Shown here: piece after piece, positions 63,546-64,000 of the stretch
Numbering within the stretch: the stretch's first letter is position 1
Layout of the letters: every line of letters begins with the position of its first letter
From: Apostichopus japonicus
Taxonomy: Eukaryota; Echinodermata; Holothuroidea; Aspidochirotida; Stichopodidae
Direction: 5' to 3'
Length of the DNA: 64,000 nucleotides
NCBI RefSeq assembly: GCF_037975245.1
Contig: NC_092562.1
Coordinates: 5,439,501 to 5,503,500 of the forward strand
Position numbers and translations under genes: made by a program
Notes under the pieces: model-generated
What the model was told of the DNA's origin: nothing
Seen by the model: the letters and a program-made list of their open reading frames with translations, nothing else
The model's database searches: none

Positions 63546-64000
63546 AGTAAAACCGTCATAATCTGAACACGTGGATTTGAGGTTGTCCAGTCATCGGAAA
63601 CAATAGAACATGTGTGTGTAAATTCTTTATGAATTGCCGTAGCAACGGCCTGTCCAACCCGAACTACTAATTTAGATGTTTAAATGACCCGATTTTTATC
63701 AATTCTGTGAGTGCTTTTATGATACATCATGAATTGATAAACTTTCATTTGTCCAGTTTTTTTATTATTTTTACCTTAAAGGTGCCTCGTCAAAGTTTTG
63801 TTATTTGATATATTTCGAGGGATATTCCTTTTTTTGGCGATTGTAGGTAAAAGCTTTGTCACTTCCCCCGGCCTCACTAATGTGTTTTGCGATTTCTTTA
63901 AAAAATCATTCGCCGTACTTATCATACAAGAGGAAAGGTTTTTATCTAAAGTTGCGCGACATTTTCTCTTTTAACCTTTAATTTTTCTTTAAAAAAAAAT
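63546..64000. other. No gene seen
   Basis: AT-rich unique sequence to the window end. Confidence 0.45.

Overview
This 64 kb window looks like non-coding DNA, intergenic or intronic, from an animal nuclear genome. It is AT-rich. It has no prokaryotic-style operons and no long unique open reading frame. It is full of microsatellites, minisatellites, retroelement ends and short non-autonomous DNA transposons. The retroelement traces are an L2-like 3' tail ending in (ATT)n, a tRNA-headed SINE and an (AAAT)n-tailed LINE remnant. With frequent hAT miniature elements and the common words TATAGCCTATA and TGACGTCA, they suggest a marine invertebrate, perhaps a deuterostome such as an echinoderm. That assignment is inference. 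All open frames above about 150 codons lie in low-complexity repeats and are not genes.

Layout. 1-9 kb: 15-bp and 13-bp minisatellites, a polypyrimidine block, a LINE 3' remnant (minus strand) and a compound AT microsatellite. 9-24 kb: mostly plain AT-rich DNA, with a candidate exon at 14.2 kb, a polypyrimidine tract at 14.5-14.9 kb, a hAT miniature element at 16.2 kb and a hAT element nested inside another at 21.5-22.7 kb. A 433-bp pure (CCCT)n array lies at 24.0-24.4 kb. 25-36 kb: one more hAT element, two further weak exon candidates (29.5 kb plus; 34.2 kb minus) and a perfect 102-bp inverted repeat at 35.9 kb. 37-44 kb: a 29-bp array, an L2-like tail, a tRNA-derived SINE, a hAT element and a 37-bp array with higher-order structure. 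45-53 kb: hAT fragments, a 520-bp trinucleotide mosaic and two full hAT elements. 55-64 kb: a diverged duplicated segment, then 16-, 47-, 19-, 5- and 25-bp tandem arrays.

The best supported content is the set of short hAT-like elements. Six have identifiable 8-bp target duplications on both sides, plus a seventh nested one. Two otherwise different families share a conserved internal module. Other notable signals are an excess of the CRE-type palindrome TGACGTCA (18 copies located by eye) and the perfect foldback with a re-copied loop at 35.9 kb. No gene is complete, and the three exon candidates are hypotheses. No rRNA or functional tRNA gene, CRISPR array or operon was seen.
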